Origin: Bryopsis sp. KO-2023
Taxonomy: Eukaryota; Chlorophyta; Ulvophyceae; Bryopsidales; Bryopsidaceae
DNA length: 64,000 nucleotides
Direction of reading: 5' to 3'
NCBI GenBank assembly: GCA_030272585.1
Contig: BSYQ01000001.1
Location: forward strand, 4,836,001 to 4,900,000
Shown in pieces: positions 12,201-22,923 of the stretch (positions within the stretch are counted from its first letter, which is position 1; every line of letters starts with the position of its first letter). Below the pieces are notes generated by a model, which worked only from the letters and a program-made list of their open reading frames with translations, was not told the DNA's origin and did not search any database. A program made the translations under genes and the position numbers.

Positions 12201-13931
12201 AGGCTAAATCTATCATATATTATTTTATTAGTATATATTCTTTTGTGTCTAGGAGATTTTAAAGGTTATGAAAAAAAAAAATCTAAAATTAAAAAAAAAA
12301 AATCTAATAGCCACCTACGGAGCAAACGACAAATTTTAGCAAATTATTATAACAGTCTTCGATCGTATACTTTTTTTTTTTTTTCAGAAACCTTCCAAAA
12401 TTTATTTGGTGGGACGAAAACTTATGCAAATCGTGTTACCTTTTTTCGATGATCGTCTCCTGGGAGTCTCTTGTGCGTCATGCTCATCATTAGCCTGTGG
12501 CTCAGCCTTCAGCGTTGCTTCGAGTTCTTCTTCAGCATTTTCTGGGATGGGGGCATTATCCCCGCCAAACACGCTTCTGATTGCCCGGCTAGCACTCCTT
12601 GCACTGTGTAAATCAGGCCCGCCCCCCAAAAAAAAAAATAATAATAATAAATCATATCATATCAATCATAATAATAAACAAGAATGACCAGGACATACAT
12701 TCAATCACCACGGGCGATCGCAACTCCTGGTGGAATGCAATACAATTTCTCAACCTAAACATTCTTTTTTTTTGGTTGATTTGAAAACACTTTTCTTGCA
12801 CAAACAGGCTTGAGTCCTCTGTGCTCCAACTGTCAATTCGTTCATCGACCCACTGGGAAAATCCTACGTTCCACACTGCATCAAAAATAACATTTCTCCA
12901 GGAAGAAATCAGGGATAGGCTGCAAACTGAACTGTTTCGAGTTGATTTCTTACATTGTAGTCACCAGGTTCCTCGAAAGGGGAGTCTGTGGTTCTTCTCT
13001 CTCATTCTCCGTCTGCCCACACACTCAGCTTTCAGCACCCATATCAAACCCATGAACAATACAGTCTTCGAATGTTGCATGAAAGGTCCTATCACAGCAG
13101 CATCACCAAATCATTCTATCAGGAACAGAATCAATGTCGATCAATTGGTTGAAACCCCCAATTTTCCCACCAAGATTTCGGAGAGATGCTCTGTGTCTTC
13201 TGTGCCAGCCACCCCTGAGAATGCACCTAATGGTACAGAAGGCTCTGGAGGTTGGCCTCCAATCAAGGGACCTCCTTCTTGATCGGCGTCCCCCGCAGGT
13301 TCTACGTCACAGTCAGCCTCACCAAAATGAGATCCCCTTGCAGCATCGTTCGACGTCTCAAATTAAAACGACACTGCACTTCCTTTCTCTTACTCCGACA
13401 CCTCAAACTAGGTCGTCAAGTCTGTATTGAGCCATTTTACTTGCAGCGAATGAACAGGAGCATCGAAAAACGTCACGGAAATAAAGAACGTCTTCTTCCC
13501 TTTTTTTCATTCACCTTTGCAGAGTGTCATTGCCAAGTCAGAAAACAGAGTCGACAGCGTCCCCATCTTCTCGTCGAAGGTCCTCGCTCCTGGCTTCTCG
13601 CAACAGGGGCATCGACTTCCACTTCCTCCGATGCAATCCCTTCCGAAACACACGTAAGTCGTGAATCCAACAGTGACAACAATTCCGACGGACAGCAAAA
13701 AAACACAAACCGGTGAGAACGCCATACTTGCAGAACAGGTGATGGCAAGGATAGCGCACGACGGGAGGCTTCACGAGGGTCTTGCTGCAAGCAGCGAGGT
13801 AAATAGATCCGTCACTCTCTTGGCTTTTTTGTTTTTCTTTCGGCAGCCACCGAGAAACAAACAGGACGATACCAGTTGGCGCACGCCAGGTGCGCCCCGA
13901 ACTGCGAGATCTTGCGGGCTGTGTCGTTCAT
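9240..13931 (-). CDS. BRCA1/BARD1-like protein: RING, extended PHD, tandem BRCT
   Basis: The start at 13931 gives MNDTARKISQFGAHLACAN. Across three exons the RING ligands line up as CANC, PCHHLFCKDC and CPCC, with splice junctions (donor at 13872; GTATGG donor in the second exon) that restore every cysteine. An acidic disordered exon follows (about 13140-13390). An extended PHD finger is built from MCALCHRGKDH...FVHKECAIWAPQVYE (about 11660-11800), KCAVCNKWGAALGCQVES (about 11275-11460) and CPNSYHHPC...FLFTCPHHNRKK (about 10740-10850). BRCT1 spans NWVFVGSNIGGLTKFNAVKL to GCWIVSPEWVAKCLEKGAY (10190-10640). BRCT2 spans LLEGKQVFLSG to VKTFLES (about 9400-9850). This order is that of plant BRCA1 and BARD1, a ubiquitin-ligase pair in homologous-recombination repair; I cannot tell which one this is. 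The 3' end is uncertain: a stop at 9240-9242 fits one splice, but BRCT2 looks incomplete there. Confidence 0.8.
11500..11640. repeat. Minisatellite of about 30-bp units in an intron
   Basis: About four direct copies of a unit built from TTTTTTCTTCTCAGAACAAA plus ATTCCTG lie head to tail, the right-hand copies more diverged. Read on the plus strand each unit contains a pyrimidine tract ending in CAG. The host gene is on the minus strand. Confidence 0.75.
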
Positions 13932-14830
13932 GCCGGCAGGTTTTCAGAACAAAGTTGCAGCAGTGGCTGCGGGCAACGAATACAGGTGTACCAACGTACT
14001 ATAGTTTCTGTCGCCCATGTGCATTAGGTCCCCGTCAGACTCTTTTCGACTCAAAAACTGAGATGTGCAGCAGGTTTTTCTCCCACAACTCCGACGCCGT
14101 GACTACGCATTCACAACAATTCAACGCCGCGAGTCGAGGGCGAAAACGTTGAGCAGAATGCGGTATTTTCGATATACCTGGGACCCCCCTTCGACGTGAT
14201 TCGGGTCTAGGAACGACTGGGGATCTCCACTGCTCGTTGCACCTAGGATCATGAAGTACATTCAAATTGTGGGTTGATGGTGAGTTGTCTTCTGAAGCAC
14301 AGACAGCAGAAAATTTTCCAAAAAAGAAAACCAGCATTAACAATCCACAGTGACAATTAAAAAAAAGGCCAAAGACACCCACAAAAATCATGTTGTCCCA
14401 TGGTTCTCTCTTGAGCTCATCAAAGGGCAGACATGCTAGTGTAAGAAAACGGCACAGACTACTGGAGGAGGCAATGCATGAGCATCCATTGCAGGTTCGT
14501 GTCAAGAAGAAAAGAGGATCTTCGAGCCGATGTTAACCCCCCAAAAACACGCAACTGAACCCACCTACTCTACAAAATCCCAAAAACGAACTCCTACCAA
14601 AAAAACACGCAAGGATCCTTTGCACAACTAGCAGGAAAAGATCTTTTGCTTCGTTCAAAACCAGGATTCACATACGTTGTTGATATGCAATTTTCCATCC
14701 ATTTTTAGGTGTGCAAAACCAAAAGAACACACACACACACGCATCGGGTTTCGCGCAAGGAATGAAGATCTCGCTATATGTTTTAGATGTTTTTTTTTTC
14801 CCAATTCCTATACCACAACGATTCTGCCCC
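13932..14830. other. Intergenic region between the LpxC 3' end and the BRCA1/BARD1-like start
   Basis: It probably holds the 3' UTR of LpxC and the promoter of the RING-BRCT gene. A minus-strand open frame at 14035-14505 exists, but has no recognisable domain and I do not call it. Confidence 0.5.
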
Positions 14831-16207
14831 CTACTCGTTGTTCGTTTCTTTCGTGGGTGCATACGGATCTGATCGGTAACCCTCGTAGTAGTGCTCCCCA
14901 GCTTTTTCTTTCAGCGCTTTAACGAATTCCAAATGCATCTCATGGTCTGCATTGTAAGCAATGATGTGTCCGTACGGAAGCCCACTCATGCCCCCCAGCG
15001 ACAGCAGCGACAAATCCCCCACCAAATCCACGATTTTGTGCCTTGCAGGTTCATTCTCAAACTGAATAAGATCCTCCTGGTACCAATCCTCCTCATTCCC
15101 CACCAGCATCACCCCCTCGGTGGCCCCCTTCACGAAACCCTCCTCTCGCATGCAGTAATAATCCTCCAACGACGGAACGAAGCTTTTCGCAGAAGCCACG
15201 GTGCTAGGGAACGCATCTCGGCCGTCTTGCAGACACCACGTGTGCCATTGCTTTCCAATCACAGGAGTCATCGAATCGACGCCATAAGACACCTTCATGC
15301 ACTCGGCCGGCACCAAGGTGATCGACCTCTCCCCGTCGTGAATGGAAAACGGCTCAGTTAATTTCAGAGCTGCCCGTCGAACCTTGACCTCTTTCCCTTG
15401 AATGAAACACGTGGCCGATGCGATCCCCGCGCTGTAAATCTCCTGACACCATCCATACGCTGAGCCATCTATGGTCGGCACCTCCACCCCCCCTTCGATT
15501 TCTAATCTGGCATTATCCACCCCACAGGCCTCCAATGCCGACAGCAAGTGTTCGACCGACATGACCTGGCTCTCCCCTTCCCCCAGAGTCGTGCAATGCC
15601 GATGCTCCATTTCTGAAGTGTTGTCAATATGAGCGATTAAGTAACCTTCATCTTCCGACCGAGTTTTCACCTCCTCTGCACCCTTGTCAGAGAAGGGCAC
15701 TTCATCCTCCCTCCCAACCATTTCTGCATATTCCGTAAAAGATCCAGTGAACCCCTCATCCTCGCAATGCTTCAGATACTCCAGAAAAATTTCCACTCTT
15801 TCATCCTCAGCTTGCTCATCCATGATTTTTTCAGGGGGAGGGTACACTTGCTCCTCGATCATTTCATCATCTCTCAGGTACAAGTGGCTGTTCGTTCCTG
15901 GAGGCACCCTCACAAAATACCTCCCCTCACCAGCATGGGCTGGCATCACTCGAACATATGCCACCTCCCCAGAGTGCAACCCTACTCCCCCCAGCGTGAA
16001 AGATTTCCAGAGCGTTTGCTGCCATACCCCGGGTCCTAACAAGCTTTCTCGAATCATAGGGGTGAATTTGCTCCTCTCAGAAGAGGCAGCCTTTTGGCCG
16101 GTGGTTGCTCGAGCTATGAAGCGAACGTGGGGACATGTTCGTCGTGGAGCTCGCGTCACAACCGTACGATTGCTGAAGCCGCCGCAGGAATGCCGGAAAG
16201 CCTTCAT
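14831..16207 (-). CDS. LPXC: UDP-3-O-acyl-N-acetylglucosamine deacetylase, organellar, with acidic insertion
   Basis: LpxC is the zinc amidase that commits sugar nucleotides to lipid A-type synthesis; plants and algae keep the pathway in organelles. The first ATG is at 16207 and the frame is intronless, giving 458 residues. Family motifs are clear: TLGGVGLHSG, VMSVEHLLSALEACGVDNARL with the first zinc histidine, and ARHKIVDLVGDLSLL carrying the other zinc His and Asp and the conserved second Asp. AYNADHEM holds the late catalytic histidine. The first 45 residues are Arg/Ser/Thr-rich without acidic residues, as in a plastid or mitochondrial presequence. Residues about 112-190 (Glu/Asp-rich, from DDEMIEEQ to TRSEDEGY) are an insertion absent from bacterial and plant LpxC as I know them. 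The gene is divergent from the adenine methyltransferase gene. Confidence 0.93.
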   Translation of the reverse strand: MKAFRHSCGGFSNRTVVTRAPRRTCPHVRFIARATTGQKAASSERSKFTPMIRESLLGPGVWQQTLWKSFTLGGVGLHSGEVAYVRVMPAHAGEGRYFVRVPPGTNSHLYLRDDEMIEEQVYPPPEKIMDEQAEDERVEIFLEYLKHCEDEGFTGSFTEYAEMVGREDEVPFSDKGAEEVKTRSEDEGYLIAHIDNTSEMEHRHCTTLGEGESQVMSVEHLLSALEACGVDNARLEIEGGVEVPTIDGSAYGWCQEIYSAGIASATCFIQGKEVKVRRAALKLTEPFSIHDGERSITLVPAECMKVSYGVDSMTPVIGKQWHTWCLQDGRDAFPSTVASAKSFVPSLEDYYCMREEGFVKGATEGVMLVGNEEDWYQEDLIQFENEPARHKIVDLVGDLSLLSLGGMSGLPYGHIIAYNADHEMHLEFVKALKEKAGEHYYEGYRSDPYAPTKETNNE

Positions 16208-16396
16208 CGCAACCTGGGTTTCGCCTCGCGTCTGGGTGAAGAGTGGTTGCCCAGGCAAAGCGGAAGGGCTGACACACTACACAAACGCATCGATTGGTCG
16301 GGCGTGGAGACAGTGACACATCCGTGTGTGGAACTCGTTGATTTCAAGTGGTTGGAGCCTTTTGCTTGCACTCTGTTTCGGGCTCGGGACTTGACC
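16208..16396. promoter_or_regulatory. Short bidirectional promoter, LpxC / chromatin methyltransferase
   Basis: Only 189 bp separate the two start codons, which point away from each other, so both 5' UTRs and promoters must share this DNA. No TATA box is evident. The stretch is moderately GC-rich. Confidence 0.6.
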
Positions 16397-19300
16397 ATGA
16401 GCGGTTTTGGGGGGGAAATGAATGATCACGCATTGGATTTCACAGCATGGTTGCGGGTGCGGAAGATCCGCTTGAGTGTCGGTGCACGACGCCGGCCTGT
16501 GGCGTTTTCCTGCGAAACTACCGTAAAGTAATTGCAGGTTTTTATGTGCTGCCAGGTTGTCGTTCAGACGGCCCTAGGTGTATCGTTGACGGAGGCTGGC
16601 TACGACCTGGAGTGCAAGGAAACTCTCAGCGACTCTGATCCCGACGAGGTGTTTGCGTGTCAAGAGAGGCTGGAGGAGGAGCCAAAGTGTGTCGCTGTGC
16701 GCAGTGACGACAGTGATGACAGTCCCTACGCCTCAGCCAGCACACCTGACTCTGTGCAGTTGTCGAGTAAGGTTCCACGAAACTGATTCTTCTTGCTGGC
16801 TGCAGCTTCTACACATATTGGATCCCACCCTCACGTCCGCGGCCTGTGCATACCAGGTGACGGACCAGCGACGCCGAGCGTGCAAACTTGTTCGCCACAG
16901 CTTCCGGCAGAGGAAGGCGATATGGTGCGTCCTTGTGGGCAACCCATTCTTTTTTGCACGCCTCCCTGGTCGCGTGCAAGGAAATCAAGAATCATATCTG
17001 ACACAGTCATCCATACTACAATCACGTGAATTTGGACATGTGATCAAGGTTCAAATCTGGGTGGATTCAAGGAGCATTGGTTCTGTACACTCCAGGAGGA
17101 GAGCCCATCATTGATCCCAGAATTCTTCACCGTGAGGCGGCGCAGGAGCGTGCTTTCTCGCAGGCCATCTGCAAGAACTCCAGTGAAAAGAACCCCAAAG
17201 AGAACCAAAGCTAGCAGCACGCCCAGGAAGAGGAAAGGGTATCCGGTGACATCAGGTATAGATCAATCGCTGGATGTAAAAGAAGCAACTAGAAATCGCG
17301 TCCCTGAAACACTACCAAGGCGCTTTCCTCATTCTGGAAATGAGCCAGCATGGGTGTGTTGAAAGAAAGATAATCTGAATGCAGGTGAAGAGCTCAACAA
17401 GCTTATTGCAAGGATAATGGATGAACCAATGGACTTTGAGCCTGGGACTCGAGTTTGGATAAAGGCAAGTACCATCATCTCATCGCCAAATTCCCATCCA
17501 ACATGTTGCAACACCAACATCATGTGATTTCTCGGGATGTCCTGAATGGCTTTACCCTGTAGTCAAGCACTCCTGTATGCATTTCTGACAGCAGTTACTG
17601 CATGTTGGGTTTTGCAGTCTCCCTCGTTCTGTGACTGGCCAGGTGTTATCTGGTCCTTAAAGGCAACCGCACGGACAGACTGGCCTGATATCTTGAAAGC
17701 CTATGCGAAAGGTACTTCTCCAGAAAAGAAGCATGTATCCAATGTCAAGCAGTCACCATATCAACGGGGTTCCTGACTGGTCTGTACGTATATGGATTTT
17801 TCTCTCTGCAGGAAGCACTTTGGTCCTGTTTTATGGTGATAGAACGCACATGTGGGCACCCCTCTCTCAGATTTCTGAGTTTCGCAGCATGAAATCCAGC
17901 CGAATTTCGAAGCTGGAGAAATGGGGTCAGAAAAATGGCCAGTGAGTGGTACATGTTTGCTCAGCGACGCAAAAGGATGCTTTCTGATTTCACCCCTTAT
18001 GAAGTTTATCTGTAGCGAGAAAAGGACTTTTCGTTCTTTGAGAAAAGTTTTGATGCCCTCTGTCTGTTCCAGTGCAGAAGAAAGATTATAGACCTGACCA
18101 CCATGGACCTGGAGAATTCTTTGCCAAACCCGACCAAAGAGCTGGAAAGGATGCAGGAGGGCTCTGTATCCAGGTTCACGAACATATGCGATGCATGTGG
18201 AGAATCTGGAAGTGAGCTTTCCTGTGCCTACTGCAAGCTGAGGTTCCACCCTATATGCCTGTCACCCCCAGTTCTTGAAAAGGCAAAACTGCTGGAGCAG
18301 AAGGGCTGGAGGTGTTCAGGATGCGGGTACAAGAGCAAGGTATGTTGCTCAGTTTTTTTCCTGCCCCATGTTTTCACTCAGTGAAAAAATCATTCAGTTG
18401 GGTGCGAGAGTAGTGTGCGTTGTGAATGAACCATGTCTGGTTTGTCGCACGATGCAGGGTGAGGAGGTTCGACAGATCGTGGAGCCACCCACACAAGAAC
18501 CCCAAGAGGAACGCACAGGACTGACTCCAGATTGGGTCATCCAAGCCGCCGCCTTCAGCGTGTTTCAGTTGCCGGTGGGTCCTCCCCCCCCCCTCCCTTC
18601 CCCCCAAAACATCAACTCCCATTTGAAATCCCCACAGTTACGAGGCTGACGAGTTTCCCATGTCTGACCAACCTACAGAAACCGACCGAGGAATATCCTT
18701 ACATCAGGGGCCTGCTGGATCCCTGCACCAACAGCAAGGTAACCCCAAACATTCCGGCGGAGAAGCTCTATGACAAGGCAGACAACGGCCTGAAGCTGTG
18801 CAACAGCTGGAGTGGATACCACGTCCTCTTGAACCCAGACTACAAATCACAGGTATAATGGAGTTTGTTGTGGGACTGCTGGCTTACCTCCAATCAAGCA
18901 GCAATATACATAATATTTCTGCAAAGGTATCACTAAGTACTTGATGCTTTCTATCACTGTTTGGCAAAACATCAATAAATCAAGCTGGTGGTTGCTGAGG
19001 GAGTTTTGGATGCAGGTGCAATGGAGATTCGTCAACAGAGCCATCGATGAAGTCGAAAATGGCAATGTACCGGCTGTGATTTTGATCTCTCGTAATTCCA
19101 CGGACACAGGCTACTATCAGCGGTTGCGACCTTACCCCCGCGTGCTGCTTAGGCGCCAGAGCATTAAGTTCAAGAATTACGATCACACCCCAATTGGCTT
19201 TGGCATCGTCGTTTTCTGCATAGCCAGAAAGCAAGACTGCCAGAATCTGTTCCAGCGATTTATCGAGGCCTTTTCGCCGTACGGGGAACCGAACATGGCA

Positions 19301-20601
19301 GTGGACGAAGGTACAGGATGTTTTTCATGTTTTTACTCGGGTTTCTACAAACATGCAGTTTGAGAAAGAAGTCTGACAATCATCCACAGCAGCTGTTTTC
19401 TGCTTTTTCTTATTTGCATCCTGTTTTTTTGTGTTGCTCCTGGCAGAGCTTCTGTCCACTCCAGAGTTTCCTGTGTTGTTGGATCGGCTTCGAGAGCATG
19501 CGGCCGTGCATCAACGGGATCACTGGATTCAATGCTCGACATGTTCGAAATGGAGGATCATTCCATACGACACCATTCAAGAATTCAAAGACCAGGAATG
19601 GACCTGCAAAGATCTGAGGTACCATGAGACAATATTATGTAATATTACAATATTACATTTAACGTCAAATAGTTTGTGACCCACTATTCATGACTCCTAT
19701 TGCAAGATCGATTCCAAGCAGAAGTTGAAACCCTAGGAATGGTATTGGTTTTCCAGGCCGGGTAGTTCCAGCTGCCGGACCCCCCAGACGAAAGCGGAAC
19801 TCAAAGGCGTACATTACGCTGTCGGGGTGAAGGACGACGCAAACCCAGAGATCGATGGCCTTCAATGGTCCGAATCCGACCCCTCAAAAAAGCTTGACAC
19901 AGATTCTGAGATGGGAACCCCTCTAAAAACCCACCTCAGCTCCGAGCAGCGCCCTGACGATGCATCAGCCAAGTCGACTCAGCAGCCAATGGGAGAGATC
20001 GCCTGTGGGGCCACTCTGCACAGACTCGCCACGATTCCACCCCGAAGCAATGCGTCGTCAATGCTGGGGGTGGATAATACGGGAGTTCAAGGAAACCAGG
20101 GGAATCCGGTGCTTACGTGTTTAGAGTTGGCGAGGCAAGCCAGGGAGGCAGCGAACAGGGCATATTTGAAGGGACTGGGAAAAGACCCATCAGCAATTCA
20201 TCAGGGAGAACTCGACTTTGTGCCGCCCTGGGATGATCTCACCATAAGTGCAGCGGTGTTGGTGAAGAAGAAAGCAGAGAGTGCAGAAGCCCAACTGGTG
20301 GTGAGTCTGACATAGAATTTTGGGTGGTGGTTCTTTTTTTTCACCGAAGAATCGTTAAAAGAAGAATGGTCCCGGATGTTGGTTTTTTGACCAGGGTCGG
20401 GGTGTTTTGCTTGTGGAAATGGGAAAATAGGTTCAACAAGCTCAGCGGCAATTTGAGGCAAAACGAAGGAAACGCCAAATCGAGGAGGGCCATCTCAAGA
20501 AGACGCATGAACAGCTGAAAAGGGAGGAGAAAGAGTCTTTTGCTGCTCTGGAGGTCGCAACTTGCGCCATCGAAGAAATTTCACAAGAGAACATATGGTG
20601 A
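16397..20601 (+). CDS. Chromatin-reader protein with phage-Dam-like N6-adenine methyltransferase (PWWP-PHD-MTase-CW)
   Basis: Fourteen exons (first 16397-16456, last 20431-20601) join in phase to 2628 nt, 875 codons plus stop. The N-terminus is acidic and Ser-rich, then basic (TPVKRTPKRTK, about residues 137-197). A PWWP domain follows (about 211-275: FEPGTRVWIK, CDWPGVIW, LVLFYGDRTHMWAPLSQI). Next is a PHD finger (about 336-382: CDAC, CAYC, FHPIC, CSGC). The methyltransferase spans about 405-560: LTPDWVI, GLLDPCTNSK, KADNGLKLCNSW, VLLNPDY at 18823-18843, GNVPAVILISRNSTDTGYYQ, IKFKNYDHTP, GFGIVVF. This matches, block for block, the phage T1/Dam-type DNA adenine methyltransferase family (Pfam Dam, PF05869), where the catalytic motif is normally NPPY. 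A CW zinc finger follows (about 607-645: WIQCSTCSKWR, WTC, SSSCRTP), then a disordered stretch and a charged C-terminal helix. An intron inside the PWWP domain has a GC donor (AAG|GCAAGT at 17465). Two in-phase acceptors (16538, 16556) are possible for exon 2. The domain calls are strong; DNA 6mA activity is inferred. Confidence 0.9.
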
Positions 20602-21636
20602 AAAAACCGGAAGGCCACAATCCTGGCTGGGACAACGCTCCTGTCTTTTCATTCCATCTTTTCTCTCTTTTTTGGGGGTTTGGTTTGGTTTTCTTTTTCC
20701 CCTCTTTTGGTTTTGAGTTTCGACCCGGGACAGAAAATCACCAAAAAAAAATTTTGAGGCGGGATAGAAAACATAGATGCAAAAACAAAGGAGGTTAAGA
20801 CCGTTTTTTTTTAAAGAGTCACCGACACATTTTGAAACTTCTTGATTGTTAGAATATTGAAGGCAATATTGCCTGGGAAAAAAGGAGGCCAGCAGGAATT
20901 TATAGATTCCAGGGGAGGTTGGGCTGCCTTGCCATAGCCATAAAAGCTTACATTGTTTCTTTTTGTTTTTTCTTTGTGTTTTGTTTTTCTGTGTGTTTTT
21001 TTTTGTGTTTGTTTATTGTATTCTGGTTGGGTTTTTTTGTTTTTTGTTTTGGAAATTTTTCTGATGCAAGGCCTTCCGAGGCGAAATAGAACAGCAAAAG
21101 AAAGACAAAGAAAAAAAAAGGGAAAAAACTATGAAAAACACTTGTCGAGGTTTCTTCTGTTTCTTTTTTTTTTTGCGGCTTCTCAACGGGAAGAGCTCTT
21201 TTTGATCCCAATAAGTCGCAGAACGAATTGGGGTGTTTTTCTTTTCTTTTTTTTCAAAGGTGGCCCTGGGGAGGGTGGTTTTTTTTTCTTCTCGTTTTTC
21301 AACCTGCTGCTGGTCGGTATCTGATATTTCTTTAGGGTTCTACGGATGAAAAAAATATATTTATATTTTTGCACAAAATCGAAGAATGTGATGAGGCTTT
21401 TGTACAATGCGCTATTCTTTTGTTAATTTTGTTGGACATTGTGGGGAGTGAGCAACTGTGGAGTTTCACAACAACGAGGATCGATCGGAATGTTTCCAGA
21501 CAGAAGACAGTTTACAGTGAATGGATGGGCTGTTTCAACTCAGTCCGAATCTGGCACCTAACCCATTCAATCAGTTAAGGTTGACCATCATTAGATGCGT
21601 CACCAACATCCTCAGATTCTCGTCTCCTTTTCATTT
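20602..21636. other. Gene-free, T-rich and A-rich low-complexity stretch
   Basis: This is the 3' flank of the methyltransferase gene and of the convergent minus-strand gene. Long T/G and T/C tracts produce open frames rich in Phe and Lys that look spurious. Confidence 0.6.
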
Positions 21637-22300
21637 TCATGCAACCTGCTCGTTGTCGCTCATAGTCTCTCCTCCATCATTCTTTTCGACCTCGATTCTG
21701 CTAGCGTTATTTTTTACGGCCGTTTCGTTGCTACTCGGCATGTCTTCCGGTTTATCGACCCTGTTGCTGGAATTCCTTCCTGGGGCCGAGTTACTGTATT
21801 GCGTCCCTCTTTCCTCCGTTGCATGACCGTTCACGTTTCCTTCGACGGATGACGGCTGCTCTTTCTCGTGGGATCTCAGCTGCTCGATCATTCTCCCCAT
21901 TTTCTCCTGGGCACTCTGCTGAGCTTCCTGCCGGCAAAGACGTCCAAGTGTCGTCACTCGATCGCTCATCAATCATATACCGATAGGAGAACATCGAGCG
22001 CCGCCATTGCGCTGTGTCCCTGCGTTACCGTTTTGGCCTTGATCCCTTGCTGTTTGACGATTTCAAGCTTCGCGAGCGTTTCCTCCAATCGCCTTCGAAA
22101 GACGTCCCCGCTCTTGTTGATGACGTCCCTGAGCCCCTTGACGTCGATATCGTCCTGCAACCTGCGTGGAGGAAGAAAGAAACCTCTTCAAAGCACCTTT
22201 CCGGTCGATTTTTCAACGTCGGCTGAGCAAACAAGTCCATCTTACTTGCTGTAGTTGGGGGCAGCCGCTCCCACACGGATTGGCTGCGTTTGAATGGTTT
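21637..22300 (-). CDS. Unidentified small protein, helical then disordered
   Basis: Two exons join in phase: 22161-21981 (LQDDIDVKGLRDVINKSG, RRRLEETLAKLEIVKQQG, HSAMAALDVLL) and 21927-21637 (EAQQSAQEKMGRMIEQLR then a Ser/Asn/Glu-rich tail to the stop at 21637). A short upstream exon near 22240-22290 (QPIRVGAAAPNYSK) joins in phase across a GTAAGA donor. The start codon is not resolved. The middle is strongly helical and the tail looks disordered. No family is recognised. It is convergent with the methyltransferase gene. Confidence 0.45.
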
Positions 22301-22923
22301 CTGATCAAGCATCATAGCGTCAGGACTCGGAGCCACTGAAGGTGGAAGTCGTGCCGGTGATAGAAGGATTGAAAACACGCGTCCTTACCTGGAAAGGAGC
22401 TACCAAGCGAAAGCGAGCTGACGAGGGAACTTGTTTTCTCGAGAAGGACATCAACTTCAGACTTGAGCTGAACGTCAACACCGTTCTAATTCAATTGGGG
22501 GGCTTGTTGCGTTTCATTGGAGTTGAGAGGCGTTCAAACAAAACCATCCAACAGCTGTCTGCGGATCCGTGCTTTCCACACACTTGGTTTTCTGGATGCA
22601 TTTTCAACGAGGCGTCACTGAGCGCTTGGCGGTTATGCGGTCTTGTCTGTCGAAATCGTTTTGGAAAACGTTGGTGCGAGATTCAGGAGGGAGGGAAAAC
22701 TGATGCGCAGACACCAGGGTGGTTTTGATTGTTTCCAAAACAACTTTGCTCGAAACAAATTCATTCACAGCAACGGTCTACGATAACACAATCTATTTAT
22801 CTCCACATCAGACATTTGGAAGCATTACAAACTTGAGGCACACCCTTCTCGCGCAATAACCCCCCACAAAAAAAACAGACAAACGAAACCCCAGAAAGAA
22901 AACAAAAAACTTCCCCAAGTTGA
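22301..22923. other. Region without a supported gene
   Basis: An open plus-strand frame at 22342-22728 starts without an ATG and has no known motif. The 5' part of the neighbouring minus-strand gene and the 3' UTR of the p24 gene probably fall here. Confidence 0.4.

Noticed and set aside
14035-14505. Open minus-strand frame of 156 codons between LpxC and the RING-BRCT gene
   Set aside because: Residue usage is irregular, no domain is visible and the position fits a promoter and 3' UTR.
20602-21330. Phe/Lys-rich open frames on both strands
   Set aside because: They arise from T-rich and A-rich low-complexity DNA and have no conserved features.
22342-22728. Open plus-strand frame of 128 codons
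   Set aside because: It lacks an ATG start, has no recognisable motif and lies opposite a region that probably contains the 5' end of a minus-strand gene.
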